The notes beneath the pieces are model-generated. The model did no database searches. It was not told the DNA's origin and was given only the letters and a program-made list of their open reading frames with translations. Made by a program: the position numbers and the translations under genes. From assembly GCF_900207575.1 (NCBI RefSeq), contig NZ_OAOQ01000001.1, positions 186,001 to 250,000 of the forward strand: 64,000 nucleotides of DNA. The letters run 5' to 3'. This document shows positions 26,842-35,417 of this stretch, in pieces (the first letter of the stretch is position 1; each line of letters starts with the position of its first letter). Source of the stretch: Cereibacter ovatus. Its GTDB lineage: Bacteria; Pseudomonadota; Alphaproteobacteria; Rhodobacterales; Rhodobacteraceae.

Positions 26842-27645
26842 TCAAGGTCTTTCGGCGGTCTGCCAGCGCGACAGCCGGGCCTCGATCAGGCGAAGGCCCT
26901 CGGTCACGATCACGCCGATCATGGCCAGCGCCAGAACGATGACGAAATATTCCGCCATGCGGAAGGTGTTGCCATAAAGCGCCAGAAGTCCGCCGAGGCC
27001 GGTGACGGCGGTATAAAGTTCGGCCACCACCGTGTTGATCAGCCCGATGGTGGCGCCCAGCCGCAGCCCCACCACAAGGAAGGGCAGAGCGCCCGGCAGG
27101 ACGATGTGAATCGCTATCCGCACGGGCGAGGCGCCGGTGGAGCGTGCCATCTCGATCAGGTCGGCGTCGCGGGCAAGAACGCCGGCATAGGTGTTGAGGA
27201 TGATGGGCATCACCGCGCCAAGAAACACGATCACCGCCTTCGCCTCGATCCCCAGACCGAGCAGAAGGATGATCAGCGGAATGAAGGCCACCCGCGGCGT
27301 GGCGGCGAGGGCAAAGACGAAAAGATCGACAGTGCGCCCGAAGATGCGGACTGCCCCCATCAGCGCGCCCAGCGGGATGCCCACGGCGATCGCGGCCAGA
27401 AGCCCGGTGCCATAGACCGCGAGGCTTTGGCCGAGTGCGGTTTGCAGGCGGCCCTCGGACCAGAGCTGGGCCGCTGCCATGGTGGTTGCCGCGGGCGAGG
27501 GGATGATCCCCCGCGGCACATTGGCCGAGGCGAGCCACCAGAGCAGGATCAGAAGCGCAAGGAACCCCAGACGCAGGACGGTCAGGGTAGCGGCACCCCC
27601 TGGCGGGCGCCGGCCGCGGCCGGGCGCTGTGTCGGATCTGGCCAA
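26842..27645 (-). CDS. NitT/TauT-type ABC permease
   Basis: 267 residues from a TTG with AAGGGG about 6 bases upstream. About six membrane segments (VLRLGFLALLILLWWLA, LAVYGTGLLAAIAVGIPLGAL, LFVFALAATPRVAFIPLIILLLG) and the EAA-type loop MARSTGASPVRIAIHIVLPGALPFLVVGLRLG of the SsuC/TauC family. First gene of the importer set. The TTG is the only good candidate near the start of similarity; the true start could be slightly internal. Confidence 0.87.
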   Translation of the reverse strand: MARSDTAPGRGRRPPGGAATLTVLRLGFLALLILLWWLASANVPRGIIPSPAATTMAAAQLWSEGRLQTALGQSLAVYGTGLLAAIAVGIPLGALMGAVRIFGRTVDLFVFALAATPRVAFIPLIILLLGLGIEAKAVIVFLGAVMPIILNTYAGVLARDADLIEMARSTGASPVRIAIHIVLPGALPFLVVGLRLGATIGLINTVVAELYTAVTGLGGLLALYGNTFRMAEYFVIVLALAMIGVIVTEGLRLIEARLSRWQTAERP

Positions 27646-27736
27646 GTTGTCCCCTTCGCTGGGTGGTGTCTGCCGAAGGTTGCAGCATCGCGGCCGGGCG
27701 GCAATCCAACTTTAGGGGGAGGTTTGGGTGTTGGCG

Positions 27737-27783
27737 CCGGGGGCGCTGCCCCCGGACCCCCGGGATATTTGGGCCAGAATGAA
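27737..27783 (+). repeat. Dispersed hairpin-plus-tail intergenic element, copy 1
   Basis: CCGGGGGC (27737-27744) pairs with GCCCCCGG (27748-27755), followed by ACCCCC and a conserved tail, GGATATTTG-G-GCCAGAATGAA, at 27763-27783. Other copies lie at 56442-56498 and 61474-61526. Located in the non-coding gap between phoB and the permease gene, opposite in orientation to both. Confidence 0.7.
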
Positions 27784-27810
27784 GGGGACGGGGGGCTTTG
27801 GGGTGGGGGG
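27784..27810 (+). other. G-quadruplex motif in G-rich gap
   Basis: Four G-runs of 4, 6, 4 and 6 separated by loops of 2, 4 and 1 bases fit the canonical G4 pattern on the plus strand. The surrounding 27712-27915 stretch is unusually G-biased and holds further G-runs. Open frames crossing it are low-complexity and not credible genes. Confidence 0.6.
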
Positions 27811-27916
27811 TTGCGTTGGGGGGGCGGCACCGCGGGACGGCCCACGACGGGTGGGAAGGAGGGGGGCGGCTGGGGGCGGCGACGAGGTGGGGGCGGGGAT
27901 GAGGTGGTGGCAGGGG

Positions 27917-28609
27917 TCAGCCGAGCGCGTAGCCTGCGCCGCGCACGGTGCGGACCGGGTCTTCGCCGCCGTGGGCGCAGAGCGCCTTGCGCAGGCGGCC
28001 GACATGGACGTCGACGGTGCGGCTGTCGACATAGATGTCGCGGCCCCAGACGCGGTCGAGGAGTTGTTCGCGACTCCAGACCCGGCCGGGTTTGTCCATG
28101 AAGGTGGACAGCAGGCGGAATTCGGTCGGGCCGAGTTTCAGCAGGTGTGGGCCGCGGTGGACCTTGTGGGTTTCGGGGTCGAGGCGGATATCCTCGAATT
28201 CGAGCGCCACGCCGACGCTGGAGGGGCGGGCGCGGCGCAGCTGGCTGCGCACGCGCGCCATCAGTTCGATGACGGAATAGGGTTTGACCACATAATCGTC
28301 GGCGCCGGTTTCGAGGCCGCGGACGCGGTCGACTTCCTCGGATCGGGCCGAGAGCATGATGATCGGCACCTTGCGGGTGGCCGGGCGGGTCTTGAGCTGG
28401 CGGCAGACCTCGATGCCCGAGACCGAGGGCAGCATCCAGTCCAGAACGATCACGTCGGGGCCGGTCTCGTCGACCAGCATCAGCGCCTCTTCGCCATTGC
28501 CGGCCTGCACGACGCGGAAGCCTTCGGCCTCGAGATTGTAGGACAGCACCTCGCGTTGGGCGGGTTCATCCTCGACCAGCAGCACGACCGGCTGATCCGC
28601 GGGCGACAT
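27917..28609 (-). CDS. phoB: Phosphate regulon response regulator PhoB
   Basis: 230-residue OmpR/PhoB family regulator. Receiver with phosphoacceptor D57 (VIVLDWMLP), conserved TxxK equivalents (MLSARSEEVD, VKPYS), and a winged-helix output domain with LTEFRLL-like LGPTEFRLLSTFMDKPGRVWSREQLLDRVWG and RTVDVHVGRLRKAL. Start overlaps the phoU stop by one base. Last gene of pstSCAB-phoU-phoB; the sensor phoR is not in the window. Binds Pho boxes such as the one upstream of pstS. Confidence 0.95.
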   Translation of the reverse strand: MSPADQPVVLLVEDEPAQREVLSYNLEAEGFRVVQAGNGEEALMLVDETGPDVIVLDWMLPSVSGIEVCRQLKTRPATRKVPIIMLSARSEEVDRVRGLETGADDYVVKPYSVIELMARVRSQLRRARPSSVGVALEFEDIRLDPETHKVHRGPHLLKLGPTEFRLLSTFMDKPGRVWSREQLLDRVWGRDIYVDSRTVDVHVGRLRKALCAHGGEDPVRTVRGAGYALG

Positions 28610-29331
28610 CAGCGGCCCCCCTTGGCCGATAGCGGGCCGGTCGCCAGATCCTCTTTCGGGCGCGGATCGCCCGGCAGGGCGCCGGTCACCAGATAGATCA
28701 CCTGTTCGGCGATGGCGGTGGAATGGTCGCCCATGCGTTCGATGTTCTTGGCGATGAAATGCAGATGCATGCAGGCGGTGATGTTGCGCGGATCTTCCAT
28801 CATATGGGTCAGGAACTCGCGGAAGAGGGCGTTATACATCTGGTCCACTTCGCGGTCGCGCTGGCGGACTTCGGCGGCAAGGTGGGCATCGCGCTGGATG
28901 TAACTGTCGAGCGCGTCTTTCAGCAGCAGTTCCACCGTCTTGGCCATCCGCCGGATCGATCCGGCCGAGTCGCCCACGGTCGGCATCTGTCCCAGCGCCA
29001 GCGAGCGTTTGGCGAGGTTCTTGGCATAATCGCCGCAGCGTTCCAGCGCGGCGGCGATCTTCATCACCGTCAGCACCGTGCGCAGGTCTGTCGCCGTGGG
29101 CGAGCGCAGCGCGATCAGGCGGGCGGCCTCGGCATGGATGCGCTCTTCCAGCGCGTCGATGGCGGCATCGCCGCGGCGGACCTGTTCGGCCAGTTCCTCG
29201 TCGCGGGTTTCCAATGCCTGGGCCGCATCGAGGATGGCGGCCTCGACCATGCCGCCCATCTTCATGATAAGCGCCTGCACCGCTTCGAGGTCGCGGTCGA
29301 AGGCGCTGGAGATGTGGGGGTCGGTGATCAT
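28609..29331 (-). CDS. phoU: Phosphate transport regulator PhoU
   Basis: 240 residues made of two PhoU three-helix repeats. Metal-binding patterns are visible in KIAAALERCGDYAKNLAKR and LHFIAKNIERMGDHSTAIAEQVIY (ExxxD). It links PstB/PstSCA status to PhoR/PhoB signalling and dampens phosphate uptake. ATG 29331 is preceded by GAGGAGG on the minus strand, 10 bases after pstB ends; a longer frame to 29427 lies within pstB and is rejected. Confidence 0.95.
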   Translation of the reverse strand: MITDPHISSAFDRDLEAVQALIMKMGGMVEAAILDAAQALETRDEELAEQVRRGDAAIDALEERIHAEAARLIALRSPTATDLRTVLTVMKIAAALERCGDYAKNLAKRSLALGQMPTVGDSAGSIRRMAKTVELLLKDALDSYIQRDAHLAAEVRQRDREVDQMYNALFREFLTHMMEDPRNITACMHLHFIAKNIERMGDHSTAIAEQVIYLVTGALPGDPRPKEDLATGPLSAKGGR

Positions 29332-29341
29332 GCGGTCCTCC

Positions 29342-30139
29342 TCAGCCGATCCGGCCGGAAATGTAGCTTTCGGTGCGCGGGTCGTGCGGGTTGGTGAAGA
29401 TCTGGCCGGTCTCGCCGTATTCCACAAGGCGGCCGAGGTGGAAGAAGGCGGTGCGCTGGCTGACGCGGGCGGCCTGCTGCATCGAATGGGTCACGATCAC
29501 CACCGAGAACTGGGCCCGCAATTCGTCGATCAGTTCCTCGATCTGGGCCGTTGCGATCGGGTCAAGCGCCGAGCAGGGTTCGTCCATCAGCAACACCTCG
29601 GGTGAGGTGGCGATGGCGCGGGCGATGCACAGCCGTTGCTGCTGGCCGCCCGAAAGGCCGGTGCCCGGCGAGGCGAGGCGGTCTTTCGCCTCTTCCCAAA
29701 GGGCCGCGCGGCGCAGCGACTTTTCCACGATCTCGTCCAGTTCGGCCTTGTTGCGGGTCAGGCCATGGATGCGGGGCCCATAGGCCACGTTGTCATAGAT
29801 CGATTTCGGAAACGGGTTCGGCTTCTGGAACACCATGCCGACCTTGGCGCGCAATTGCACCGGATCGACGCGCGGATCGTAGATGTCCTGTCCGTCGAGT
29901 GTCAGCCGCCCCTCGATCCGGCAGCCGGGGATAGTGTCGTTCATCCGGTTCAGGCAGCGCAGGAAGGTGGATTTCCCGCAGCCCGAGGGGCCGATGAAGG
30001 CGGTGACGGTCTGTTCCAGAATGTCAACGTTCACGTCCTTCAGGGCGTGGTTGGTGCCGTAATGCACCTGAACATCGCGGGCGGCGATCTTGGCTTCGGT
30101 CACGCACAGGTCGCGTTCGGCAAATCGGATATCGTCCAT
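29342..30139 (-). CDS. pstB: Phosphate ABC transporter ATPase PstB
   Basis: 265 residues. Walker [22 protein letters not shown], signature [16 protein letters not shown], Walker [17 protein letters not shown], and [20 protein letters not shown], all standard PstB features. ATG 30139 has AAGGGA 9 bases upstream; an upstream in-frame ATG at 30169 lies in the pstA 3' end. Energises phosphate import with PstSCA. Confidence 0.97.
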   Translation of the reverse strand: MDDIRFAERDLCVTEAKIAARDVQVHYGTNHALKDVNVDILEQTVTAFIGPSGCGKSTFLRCLNRMNDTIPGCRIEGRLTLDGQDIYDPRVDPVQLRAKVGMVFQKPNPFPKSIYDNVAYGPRIHGLTRNKAELDEIVEKSLRRAALWEEAKDRLASPGTGLSGGQQQRLCIARAIATSPEVLLMDEPCSALDPIATAQIEELIDELRAQFSVVIVTHSMQQAARVSQRTAFFHLGRLVEYGETGQIFTNPHDPRTESYISGRIG

Positions 30140-30152
30140 GTCAACGGTTCCC

Positions 30153-31502
30153 TTACCAGCGCCGTTCAAAGCGGCGGCGGAGGATGATGGCGGCTGCGTT
30201 CATGCAGATCAGGAACACAAGCAGCACGATGATCGCACCCGAGGCGCGTTCCACGAAGGCGGGGTCGGCGCGCTGGGTGAAGTTGTAGACCTGCACTGGC
30301 AGCGCCGAGGCGGGACTGAAGAAGCCTTCCGGCGGTGCGGCCGGAAACTCTCGCACAAAGGCCACCATGCCGATCAGGAGCAGGGGCGCCGTCTCGCCCA
30401 ATGCGCGGGCCATGCCGATGATGGTGCCGGTCAGGATGCCGGGCAGGGCCAGCGGCAGGACATGGTGGAACACCGCCTGCATCCGCGAAGCCCCCACCCC
30501 CAGCGCCGCATCGCGTATCGAGGGCGGAACGGCGGCAAGGCTGACCCGCGTCGCAATGATGATGGTGGGCAGCGTCATCAGCGTCAGGATCAGGCCGCCG
30601 ACGATGGGTGCCGATTGCGGCAACCCAAGCGTGTTGATGAAGATCGCAAGGCCGAGGATGCCGTAGACGATCGAGGGCACGGCGGCGAGGTTGGCGATGT
30701 TCACCTCGATCAGGTCGGTCCAGCGGTTCTTTGGTGCGAATTCCTCCAGATAGATCGACGCGGCAACGCCCAAGGGCAGCGCCAGAACCAGCACGATGAT
30801 CATCATATAGGCCGAGCCGAGGATCGCCACGCCAAGGCCCGCGGCCTCGGGGCGGACTTCGGACGCGTCTGCCCCCAGCAGGAACTGCGGGTTGAAGGCC
30901 ACGGTCACAAGGCCCGCGTCGCGCAGCCGTTCGGCCAGCACCAGTTGCGCGGGCGAGATGTTGCTGTCCAGCTTGGCGCTGTCCATCGAGACGCGGCCCT
31001 TGAAATAGCCGTCGATGCGACCGTTGGCCAGCGCGCGGAAGGTGATGGTGCGGCCGATCAGGTCAGGATTTTCCAGCACCATGCCGCGCAGGCCGGCGGC
31101 GGCCTCTTTCGACAGCAGGCCCGCGATGTCCTTGCGCGACAGGCCGTCGGTGGCGACGCCCGCTGCGGCGACGGCGGCCAGCATCGACGCCTCAAGCTGC
31201 TTGCCGTAGCCGATGGTGGTGACCTTTTTCATCTCGTCGAGGGCGCGGTTGCCCTTCGGGTCGACGATCTTTGCATCGATCGTCACCGGGATCTGGATGA
31301 AGGTCTGCCGGAACGCGCCGGCGCCGTTGCCCAGCACCGAAACCAGCAGCACGATCAGCGCAAGGATCGACAGTGCGACAGCGGTTATGCCATAGGCGCG
31401 GAACCGGCGCTCGGCTGCGTTGCGGCGGCGGGTGTGGGCGTCGGGCGCAAACAGCGAGCCGTCGCGGATCGCCGGAGAAGCGGGGGCGGCGGCGTCGGTC
31501 AT
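30153..31502 (-). CDS. pstA: Phosphate ABC transporter permease PstA (long form)
   Basis: 449 residues, longer than the roughly 280-300 of E. coli PstA. After the first membrane segment ([21 protein letters not shown]) there is a soluble insert of about 150 residues (about 65-215) before the permease core ([27 protein letters not shown] onward). The EAA loop is seen in [30 protein letters not shown]. Start overlaps the pstC stop by 4 bases. Long PstA forms are known in alphaproteobacteria. Confidence 0.94.
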   Translation of the reverse strand: MTDAAAPASPAIRDGSLFAPDAHTRRRNAAERRFRAYGITAVALSILALIVLLVSVLGNGAGAFRQTFIQIPVTIDAKIVDPKGNRALDEMKKVTTIGYGKQLEASMLAAVAAAGVATDGLSRKDIAGLLSKEAAAGLRGMVLENPDLIGRTITFRALANGRIDGYFKGRVSMDSAKLDSNISPAQLVLAERLRDAGLVTVAFNPQFLLGADASEVRPEAAGLGVAILGSAYMMIIVLVLALPLGVAASIYLEEFAPKNRWTDLIEVNIANLAAVPSIVYGILGLAIFINTLGLPQSAPIVGGLILTLMTLPTIIIATRVSLAAVPPSIRDAALGVGASRMQAVFHHVLPLALPGILTGTIIGMARALGETAPLLLIGMVAFVREFPAAPPEGFFSPASALPVQVYNFTQRADPAFVERASGAIIVLLVFLICMNAAAIILRRRFERRW

Positions 31503-32941
31503 TCGTATTGTTCCCGGTATTTGCGCACGATGTACAGCGCGAGGACGTTCAGCACGAGGGTCATCACGAAAAGCGTCAGGCCAAGGGCAAAGGCCACCAG
31601 CGTCTCGGGCGAGGCGAATTCGGTGTCGCCGGTCAACTGGCTGACGATCTTGACCGTCACCGTTGTCATCGCCTCGAACGGGTTCAGCGACAGCTTTGCC
31701 GCGGCGCCCGCGCCAAGAACCACGATCATCGTCTCGCCAATGGCGCGACTGGCGGCCAGCAGCACCGCGCCCACGATGCCGGGCAGGGCGGCAGGCAGGA
31801 TCACCAGCTTCACCGTTTCGGATTGCGTGGCGCCCAGCCCGTAAGATCCGTCGCGCAGCGATTGCGGCACTGCGTTGATGATGTCGTCAGACAGCGACGA
31901 GACGAACGGGATCAGCATGATCCCCATCACAAGACCTGCGGTCATCACCGACGAGGAACTGGCCCCCAGACCCAGCGGCTGGGCAAACCAGTCACGCAGC
32001 GCCGGACCCACGGTAATCAGCGCGAACAGGCCGTAGACGATGGTCGGGATACCGGCAAGGATCTCGATGGCGGGCTTGGCCCAGCCGCGGGTGCGCCGTG
32101 ACGCGTATTCCGACAGATAGACCGCGGTCAGAAGCCCGATCGGCACCGCCACGATCAGCGCGATGATCGAGATGTAGACCGTCCCCCACAGCAGCGGCCA
32201 GATGCCCAGATCCGAGCCGCCACGGAACTGCGGGTTCCACGTCAGGCTAAGAAAGAACTCGCGCGCGGGGTAGATGCGGAAGAAATGCAGCGTCTCGGAC
32301 ACCAGCGACAGCACGATGCCCGCCGTTGTCGCCACCGCGACCAGCGAGGCCGCGATCAGCAGCCACATCACGAACCGCTCGGACACGTTGCGGGCGCGGA
32401 AATCGGGCCGGATGCGCAGCAGCGCGAACACAAAGCATGTCGCCGCGGTCAGGCCGACCGCCGCCGTCATCCAGATCTGAAGCGTGTGGCGCATCGTCCG
32501 GTGGGCCTTGGCCGCGGAAAGCGCCTCGGGGGTGACCTGGGTCACGGCGGTGCCCACCTGCCGCAACCGTGGCGCCAGCGTCTCGGATGACAGCGACGCC
32601 ACCGCATCTTCGGACAGCCGGTCCGACACGGCCAGCAGGTCAAGCCCGATCGAGATGCGCCGAACATCGGCCATCGCCAGCGAGCGGTCTGCCGGGCTGT
32701 CGGCCGTCAGCATCGGCGCGATTCGGCTTTCGATCGCCAGCGGCTGCGCCAGCAGCCAGATGGCCAGCAGCACAAGCGCCGGCACCGCCGCAAGGATTGC
32801 GGTGAACTGGCCGTAATGGCCGGGAAGCGAATGAAGCCGCCGCGGGTCGCCGCCCGCCGTGGCAAGCGCACGCTGCCGCCCAAGCACGAAGCCCGCGGCG
32901 GCAAGGATCAGGACGGCGAGGACGAGGATGCCGATGCTCAT
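31499..32941 (-). CDS. pstC: Phosphate ABC transporter permease PstC (long form)
   Basis: 480 residues, longer than E. coli PstC (about 320). Extra N-terminal membrane helices and a soluble segment (about 70-155) precede a typical core: FFLSLTWNPQFRGGSDLGIWPLLWGTVYISIIALIVAVPIGLLTAVYLSEYA, GIPTIVYGLFALITVGPALRD, and SLRDGSYGLGATQSETVKLVILPAALPGIVG (EAA loop). Partner of PstA. A hairpin separates it from pstS. Confidence 0.94.
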   Translation of the reverse strand: MSIGILVLAVLILAAAGFVLGRQRALATAGGDPRRLHSLPGHYGQFTAILAAVPALVLLAIWLLAQPLAIESRIAPMLTADSPADRSLAMADVRRISIGLDLLAVSDRLSEDAVASLSSETLAPRLRQVGTAVTQVTPEALSAAKAHRTMRHTLQIWMTAAVGLTAATCFVFALLRIRPDFRARNVSERFVMWLLIAASLVAVATTAGIVLSLVSETLHFFRIYPAREFFLSLTWNPQFRGGSDLGIWPLLWGTVYISIIALIVAVPIGLLTAVYLSEYASRRTRGWAKPAIEILAGIPTIVYGLFALITVGPALRDWFAQPLGLGASSSSVMTAGLVMGIMLIPFVSSLSDDIINAVPQSLRDGSYGLGATQSETVKLVILPAALPGIVGAVLLAASRAIGETMIVVLGAGAAAKLSLNPFEAMTTVTVKIVSQLTGDTEFASPETLVAFALGLTLFVMTLVLNVLALYIVRKYREQYE

Positions 32942-32961
32942 GAAAGGTCCGGTTGGGATGG

Positions 32962-32989
32962 GGGCGGCGCGAAGGGGTCCGCGCCGCCC
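32962..32989 (-). other. Intercistronic hairpin pstS-pstC
   Basis: GGGCGGCGCG (32962-32971) pairs with CGCGCCGCCC (32980-32989) over 10 bases. It lies right after the pstS stop on the minus strand, where it may stabilise pstS mRNA or reduce read-through so that the binding protein is made in excess. Confidence 0.55.
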
Positions 32990-32996
32990 GAAGGGG

Positions 32997-34040
32997 TCAG
33001 TTGCTCAGCGGGCCCATGGCCACGCGGTTCGCCACCATGGCTTGCGTCTTGGCCAGTTCCGGGTCGGACACAAGGCCATAGGACGCCAGCGGGCCATCGG
33101 GGCCGGCCATCTCGTCCGAGACGAAGAACTCGACATAGTCCTGAAGGCCCGGGATCACGTCGAGATGCGCCATCTTGACGTAGAAATACAGCGGCCGCGA
33201 CACCGGATAGTCGCCCGAGGCGATGGTTTCGACCGAAGGCACCACGCCCGACATGGTGGCGACCTTCAGCTTGTCGGTGTTGTTCTGGTAGAACGACAGG
33301 CCGAACACGCCGATGGCATCGCCGTTGGCCGCGATGCGCGACAGCGTTTCGGTGTAGTCGCCGTCGATGTCGACCGACAGGCCGTCGGTGCGCAGCGCCA
33401 TGCACATCTCTTCGGCCTTGTCCTCATCGCCGCCATTGGCCGCGGCAAAGGCCGCCATGGCGCCGGTTTCCTCGCAGCCGGCAAGGATCACCTTTTCGTC
33501 GAACACTTCACGGGTGCCGTGCTTGGTGCCGGGGATGAAGGCCAGGATCGGCTTGTCTTTCAGGGCCGGGTTCACCTGCGCCCACGACTTGTTCGGGTTG
33601 GCCACGATCTGGCCATCCACCACCACCTGCGCGGCCAGCGCCTTGAACCAGTCGGCCGGGGTGAAGGCATAGTCGGGGCCGGCGATGTCCGAGGCGAACA
33701 CGATCCCGTCATAGCCGATGCGGACTTCCAGGATGTCGGTCACGCCATTGGCGGCGCACAGGTCGATATCCGACTGCTTGATCCGCGAGGACGAGTTGGC
33801 GATGTCGATGGTGTTTTCGCCCACGCCTTCGCACAGCTTCTTGCGCCCGGCCCCCGAGCCACCCGATTCGACCACCGGGGTCGGGAAGTCGAAGTTCTCG
33901 CCGAAGGCTTCGGCCACGATGGTGGCATAGGGCAGCACGGTCGACGAGCCGGCCGTCTGGATGTTGTCGCGCGCGGCGGCGATGCCGGCCGACGTGGCGA
34001 CGATGGCCAGCGACGAGACCGAAAGCTTCAGAAGGGACAT
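32997..34040 (-). CDS. pstS: Phosphate-binding protein PstS
   Basis: 347 residues with signal peptide MSLLKLSVSSLAIVATSAGIAAA. Phosphate-site segments AGSSTVLPYA, ESGGSGAGRKKLCEG and PGTKHGTREVFDEK are visible, along with a disulfide-type cysteine set (LCEGVG, DLCAANG). This long PstS form (with NANSSSRIKQSD-like region) is usual in alphaproteobacteria. First gene of the operon, with a Pho box about 90-105 bases upstream. Confidence 0.96.
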   Translation of the reverse strand: MSLLKLSVSSLAIVATSAGIAAARDNIQTAGSSTVLPYATIVAEAFGENFDFPTPVVESGGSGAGRKKLCEGVGENTIDIANSSSRIKQSDIDLCAANGVTDILEVRIGYDGIVFASDIAGPDYAFTPADWFKALAAQVVVDGQIVANPNKSWAQVNPALKDKPILAFIPGTKHGTREVFDEKVILAGCEETGAMAAFAAANGGDEDKAEEMCMALRTDGLSVDIDGDYTETLSRIAANGDAIGVFGLSFYQNNTDKLKVATMSGVVPSVETIASGDYPVSRPLYFYVKMAHLDVIPGLQDYVEFFVSDEMAGPDGPLASYGLVSDPELAKTQAMVANRVAMGPLSN

Positions 34041-34401
34041 GGGATACTCCTTGTCGATTGGCGGCCGCAGCGGGCGACCTCGGTGCCGTCACTAGACCCG
34101 TTGCGAGACGGGTTTATTGCAGTTGAGTGACGGTTTTGTAACAAGGCGCCCGTCCGTGCAGAATTCACTGGCCGGAAAGGGGGGCAAGGTGCAGGGCCGG
34201 TTCTGCCCCGCGGAAGGCTGCCCGCGTGCCGCAAAGACGCGCCCGTTGGGCGGGGCCAGCGCGCCGGCGTGCAAGGGGAATTTGCGCGACATCGCCCGCG
34301 CATGGGGCAGGGGGCCGCGTGTCACGGGGGCTTATGCGCAGTATTGCCACCGCATGGCAGGGCGGCGTCCCGGCCCGGCAACGAGGCTGCGGAAACCTCG
34401 G
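34041..34401. other. Intergenic region between ArsR gene and pstS
   Basis: No credible gene. It contains the pstS promoter region with a Pho box (34127-34144) and an ACCCGT/ACGGGT hairpin (34096-34113) in the probable pstS leader. The rest (34145-34401) shows overlapping GC-rich open frames without ribosome sites or recognisable domains; I see nothing else in it. Confidence 0.6.
34127..34144 (-). promoter_or_regulatory. Pho box upstream of pstS
   Basis: Read on the minus strand: TTGTTAC-AAAA-CCGTCAC, two 7-base direct repeats spaced by 4, matching the CTGTCAT-N4-CTGTCAC PhoB pattern with a few changes. Correct strand and distance for activation of pstS by PhoB. Confidence 0.7.
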
Positions 34402-34749
34402 TCAGCCGCGGCAGAACATGTCGTAAAGCATCGCCACCGCGCGCCCCACCTTGGGATCGGCGATTGAATACCAGATCATCTTGCCGTCGCGGCGGGCGGT
34501 CACCAGCCCCTCTTGCCGCAGCCGGGCAAGCTGTTGGCTGACGGCGGCCTGCCGGCTGTCCAGCAGCGTCTCAAGTTCGGTGACCGAGCGTTCGCCGTTG
34601 GACAGATGGCACAGGATCATCAGCCGCCCTTCGTGCGACAGCGCCTTCAGGAACCCGGCCGCAGCGCGGGCCTGTGTGAGCATGCGCTCAGGCGGGACGG
34701 CAGCCGTCGGCGGCGCCGGTTTGTCGGTGTCGGGCAGATCGAGAGACAT
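34402..34749 (-). CDS. ArsR-family regulator, SqrR/BigR-type persulfide sensor
   Basis: 115 residues with a winged helix (ELETLLDSRQAAVSQQLARLRQEGLVTARRDGKMIWYS). The two cysteines C47 (RLMILCHLS) and C113 (MFCRG) are 66 residues apart, exactly as C41/C107 in Rhodobacter capsulatus SqrR and C42/C108 in BigR, which form a tetrasulfide bridge with reactive sulfur species and release DNA. Metal-site motifs of ArsR/CadC (CxC) are absent. It follows a flavin reductase gene on the same strand by 75 bases. Targets may be sulfide-detoxification genes elsewhere. Confidence 0.83.
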   Translation of the reverse strand: MSLDLPDTDKPAPPTAAVPPERMLTQARAAAGFLKALSHEGRLMILCHLSNGERSVTELETLLDSRQAAVSQQLARLRQEGLVTARRDGKMIWYSIADPKVGRAVAMLYDMFCRG

Positions 34750-34824
34750 TCTTCGGGCGGCTCCTCTATCCGCGCAGATCTAGCATGCCGGCCGGTCCGT
34801 GGCGAGATGTCGCATGCGGCCTGC

Positions 34825-35325
34825 TCAGGGCGCTGGCTGGAACCGTCCGAAGCGGCCCTGCGCGAACAGCAGCGGATCGCCCTGCCGCATCGTGGCGCGC
34901 AGCACACGGCCCACCACGATGGCATGGTCGCCGCCGTCATGGATCGCATGGCGGCTACAGTCGAACCGGGCAAGCGGCGTGGGCAGAAGCGGCACCCCTT
35001 CGGGGTTTGCTCGGTAGGCCAGCCCGTCGAACCCCGCCCCGCCACGGGTGAAGCGGGCCGCCAGATCCTGCTGATCGGCATCCAGCACATGGATGGTGAA
35101 ATGGGCTGCCCCCGCGAACCAGTCGAACCGGCTGGACGATCGCGCCGGCGACCACAGCACCAGCGGCGGGTCAAGCGAGACCGAGGCGAAACTGTTGGCC
35201 GTCATCCCGGCCGGGCCATCGTCGGTCAGCACCGTGACCACGGTGACGCCGGTGGCAAAGCGGCCCAGCGCCTCGCGGAAGGCGCGGGAATCGGCATCGG
35301 GGGCGAAGGCGGCCTCATCGGGCAT
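34825..35325 (-). CDS. Flavin reductase family protein
   Basis: 166 residues of the flavin reductase-like (HpaC/SnaC-type) domain: FREALGRFATGVTVVTVLTDDGPAGMTANSFASVSLDPPLVLW is diagnostic, and the C-terminal half has HAIVVGRVLRA. Reduces FMN or FAD with NAD(P)H for a partner oxygenase, or acts as a flavoprotein itself. AAGGAG precedes ATG 35325. No partner monooxygenase adjoins it; the LLM enzyme at 3031-4056 is far away. Possibly co-transcribed with the SqrR-like gene. Confidence 0.88.
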   Translation of the reverse strand: MPDEAAFAPDADSRAFREALGRFATGVTVVTVLTDDGPAGMTANSFASVSLDPPLVLWSPARSSSRFDWFAGAAHFTIHVLDADQQDLAARFTRGGAGFDGLAYRANPEGVPLLPTPLARFDCSRHAIHDGGDHAIVVGRVLRATMRQGDPLLFAQGRFGRFQPAP

Positions 35326-35417
35326 GTCGGTCTCCTTTTCGCAGGTCGCAGCGGCGCGTCCGCACCTGTCACGATCCCGGCGCCGGGGCAATGCGGCCCA
35401 AGGCGCGCAGGCCCCCG

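Noticed and set aside
27728-28696. Plus-strand open frame across the G-rich gap and phoB
   Set aside because: Glycine-rich nonsense in the gap and antisense to phoB; no support as a gene.
34117-34541. Open frames in the gap between the ArsR gene and pstS
   Set aside because: Several overlapping frames with no ribosome site and no recognised domain; region better explained as promoter and leader DNA.
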